A DNA stretch of 34,299 bases from Paenibacillus bouchesdurhonensis (lineage in GTDB: Bacteria; Bacillota; Bacilli; Paenibacillales; Paenibacillaceae): NCBI RefSeq assembly GCF_900155685.1, contig NZ_LT732547.1:832535-866833 (forward strand). Direction: 5' to 3'. The position numbers were made by a program, and so were the translations under genes. Below are positions 33,409-34,299 of this stretch, piece after piece (position 1 is the stretch's first letter; every line of letters begins with the position of its first letter). Below the pieces are notes generated by a model. It made no database searches. It was given only the letters and a program-made list of their open reading frames with translations, and was not told where the DNA came from.

Positions 33409-33661
33409 TTACCGTTATGGACAAGCAGCTTTCCTTTCAAGATCGATACCCCTGGAAAAGTATGTTTGTACGGTATGGCTGAAGAGTATGGCTAACAGTA
33501 GGTAGGCGGAAACGGTGGGACATGTGTGAAGACTTCTGAGGGCATTTACACCAATTGAGCTTGTGGCGCATATTCGCGTGACCGATCGTTAGCTCGCAAT
33601 CTACTGCATGGCTTAGTGAAGAAGGGATGAAGCAAATTAGAGAAGAAATACGGTGCGTAGA

Positions 33662-33902
33662 GTAAGGAGGAGGATGCAAAGGACATAAGAAGCACGGAGC
33701 GAAGGGTAAGGAAGAGGAGGAGGATGCAAAGAACATAAGCAGCACGAGTGGAGGGTAAGGAGGGGAGGGTGCAAAGTACATAAGAAGCACGAGTGTAGAG
33801 TAAGGAGGAGGATGTAAAGAACATAAGAAGCACGAATGGAGGGTAAGGAGGGGAGGGTGCAAAGTACATAAGAAGCACGAGTGTAGAGTAAGGAGAGGAG
33901 CA
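33662..33902. repeat. Minisatellite of 43-49 bp units
   Basis: Five full units and one partial, each starting GTAAGG: 33662-33705 (44 bp), 33706-33754 (49), 33755-33799 (45), 33800-33842 (43), 33843-33887 (45) and 33888-33902. Units three and five are identical, giving a higher-order period of 88 bp. The plus strand is strongly purine-rich. No protein-coding meaning is seen on either strand. Confidence 0.93.
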
Positions 33903-33904
33903 GC

Positions 33905-34089
33905 CTAACGGACCTGAGCGACGTTATTTAACCCAATATGGCCATTTTGGAAAACTAACGGATGTACAAGCCGCTATTGACTACAATTCGCGGAGTATTG
34001 TCACCGAAATAGGCAAATAACGGCACTGAGATCCGTTAGAAGTACATCATTGCCAAAATCAGTGATATAAGGCCACTGGCATCCGTTAC
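33905..34089. repeat. Palindromic array of four 50-bp-spaced elements
   Basis: Four copies of a 24-bp element that begins CTAACGGA and ends GTTATT or similar: plus strand at 33905-33928 and 33955-33978; minus strand at 34016-34039 and 34066-34089 (the last begins GTAACGGA). Each pair is spaced exactly 50 bp, giving a two-right, two-left arrangement of about 185 bp. Identity between copies is roughly 18-20 of 24 bases. Confidence 0.8.
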
Positions 34090-34299
34090 TGCGACCTAAG
34101 TCAAAGACGGATGTCTCATTCTTAGTTAGTTCCGGTTCAATACTATCGAAGTAAATTAATAAAACATGCTTACAGGTTGAATAAGATGCCTTCTTGCGGC
34201 CCCCTGCTGCCTGCACGCTGAGTGCCACCGCCTTTTTGCGGTTCCCCACCACGGCCAGGCCCCTCCCCGCGGCCCCGCGGCCTCGCAGCCCTGGCACCG
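34090..34299. other. Non-coding stretch ending in a GC-rich edge
   Basis: 34090-34190 is AT-rich with no gene. From 34191 the composition jumps to GC-rich (for example GCCCCTCCCCGCGGCCCCGC), similar to the GC-rich start of the window. A minus-strand frame covers part of it but crosses the repeat array and has no ribosome site, so no gene is called. Confidence 0.4.

Noticed and set aside
33220..33495. 91-aa plus-strand frame
   Set aside because: Antisense of the transposase remnant and the 13-bp repeats.
33437..33878. Two overlapping minus-strand frames over the minisatellite
   Set aside because: Both simply translate the 43-49 bp repeats in different frames (Tyr/Leu/Pro/Ser-rich), with no ribosome site.
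33662..33902. CRISPR-like array
   Set aside because: Units are contiguous tandem repeats with no unique spacers, and no cas gene is nearby.
34001..34297. 98-aa minus-strand frame at the right edge
   Set aside because: Crosses two repeat elements and an abrupt GC change; no ribosome site and no recognisable domain.

Overview
The window looks like chromosomal DNA of a Gram-positive, endospore-former-type Firmicute, most likely Paenibacillus or a close relative. This rests on gene content and style: Bacillus-like ctaCDEFG cytochrome oxidase genes, xpt-pbuX behind a purine riboswitch, thiESGO behind a TPP riboswitch, a RelP/YwaC-type alarmone synthetase, strong AGGAGG ribosome binding sites, frequent TTG/GTG starts, and a CstR-controlled sulfur cluster resembling B. 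subtilis yrkD-J. Genus assignment is inference; no 16S or marker gene is present.

Layout. 1-0.8 kb: 3' end of a GC-rich unknown gene. 0.8-3.5 kb: relP and a small gene on the minus strand, then a two-zinc-ribbon coiled-coil protein and a small unknown protein. 3.6-6.0 kb: guanine-class riboswitch, xpt and pbuX (purine salvage). 6.1-10.6 kb: DUF4870 membrane protein, a PadR/membrane-protein pair with a structured leader, ugtP glycolipid glucosyltransferase, a serine beta-lactamase-like hydrolase and a small conserved-looking protein behind a long leader. 10.7-17.4 kb: a second-type methionine aminopeptidase, then the caa3 oxidase operon ctaCDEF, assembly factor ctaG and a DUF420 protein. 17.4-21.9 kb: a YtrA-type GntR regulator with its operator, controlling an ABC permease/ATPase, followed by a second (YhaQP/NatAB-like) ABC exporter. 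21.9-24.5 kb: a secreted TraB/GumN-type protein and a secreted PL3 pectate lyase with a ricin-type lectin module behind a likely CcpA (cre) site. 24.5-27.6 kb: TPP riboswitch and thiE-thiS-thiG-thiO. 27.7-33.0 kb: a reactive-sulfur (persulfide) detoxification cluster. 33.0-34.3 kb: no intact gene; a decayed transposase, a minisatellite, a palindromic 50-bp repeat array and a GC-rich edge.

The most interesting region is the sulfur cluster. Two near-identical palindromes (TATACCC-N4-GGGTATA type) mark the two CstR-controlled promoters. Between them lie a TusA-rhodanese fusion, a DsrE-like protein, a rhodanese-metallo-beta-lactamase persulfide dioxygenase, a free-standing TusA, an oppositely oriented 55-residue cysteine-rich mini-protein and a TauE/SafE sulfur-anion permease. 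After cstR come three more rhodaneses: one cytosolic and two membrane-anchored, of which one has lost its active-site cysteine. Most of this is a known type of system, but the mini-protein and the paired active/inactive membrane rhodaneses have no function I can name.
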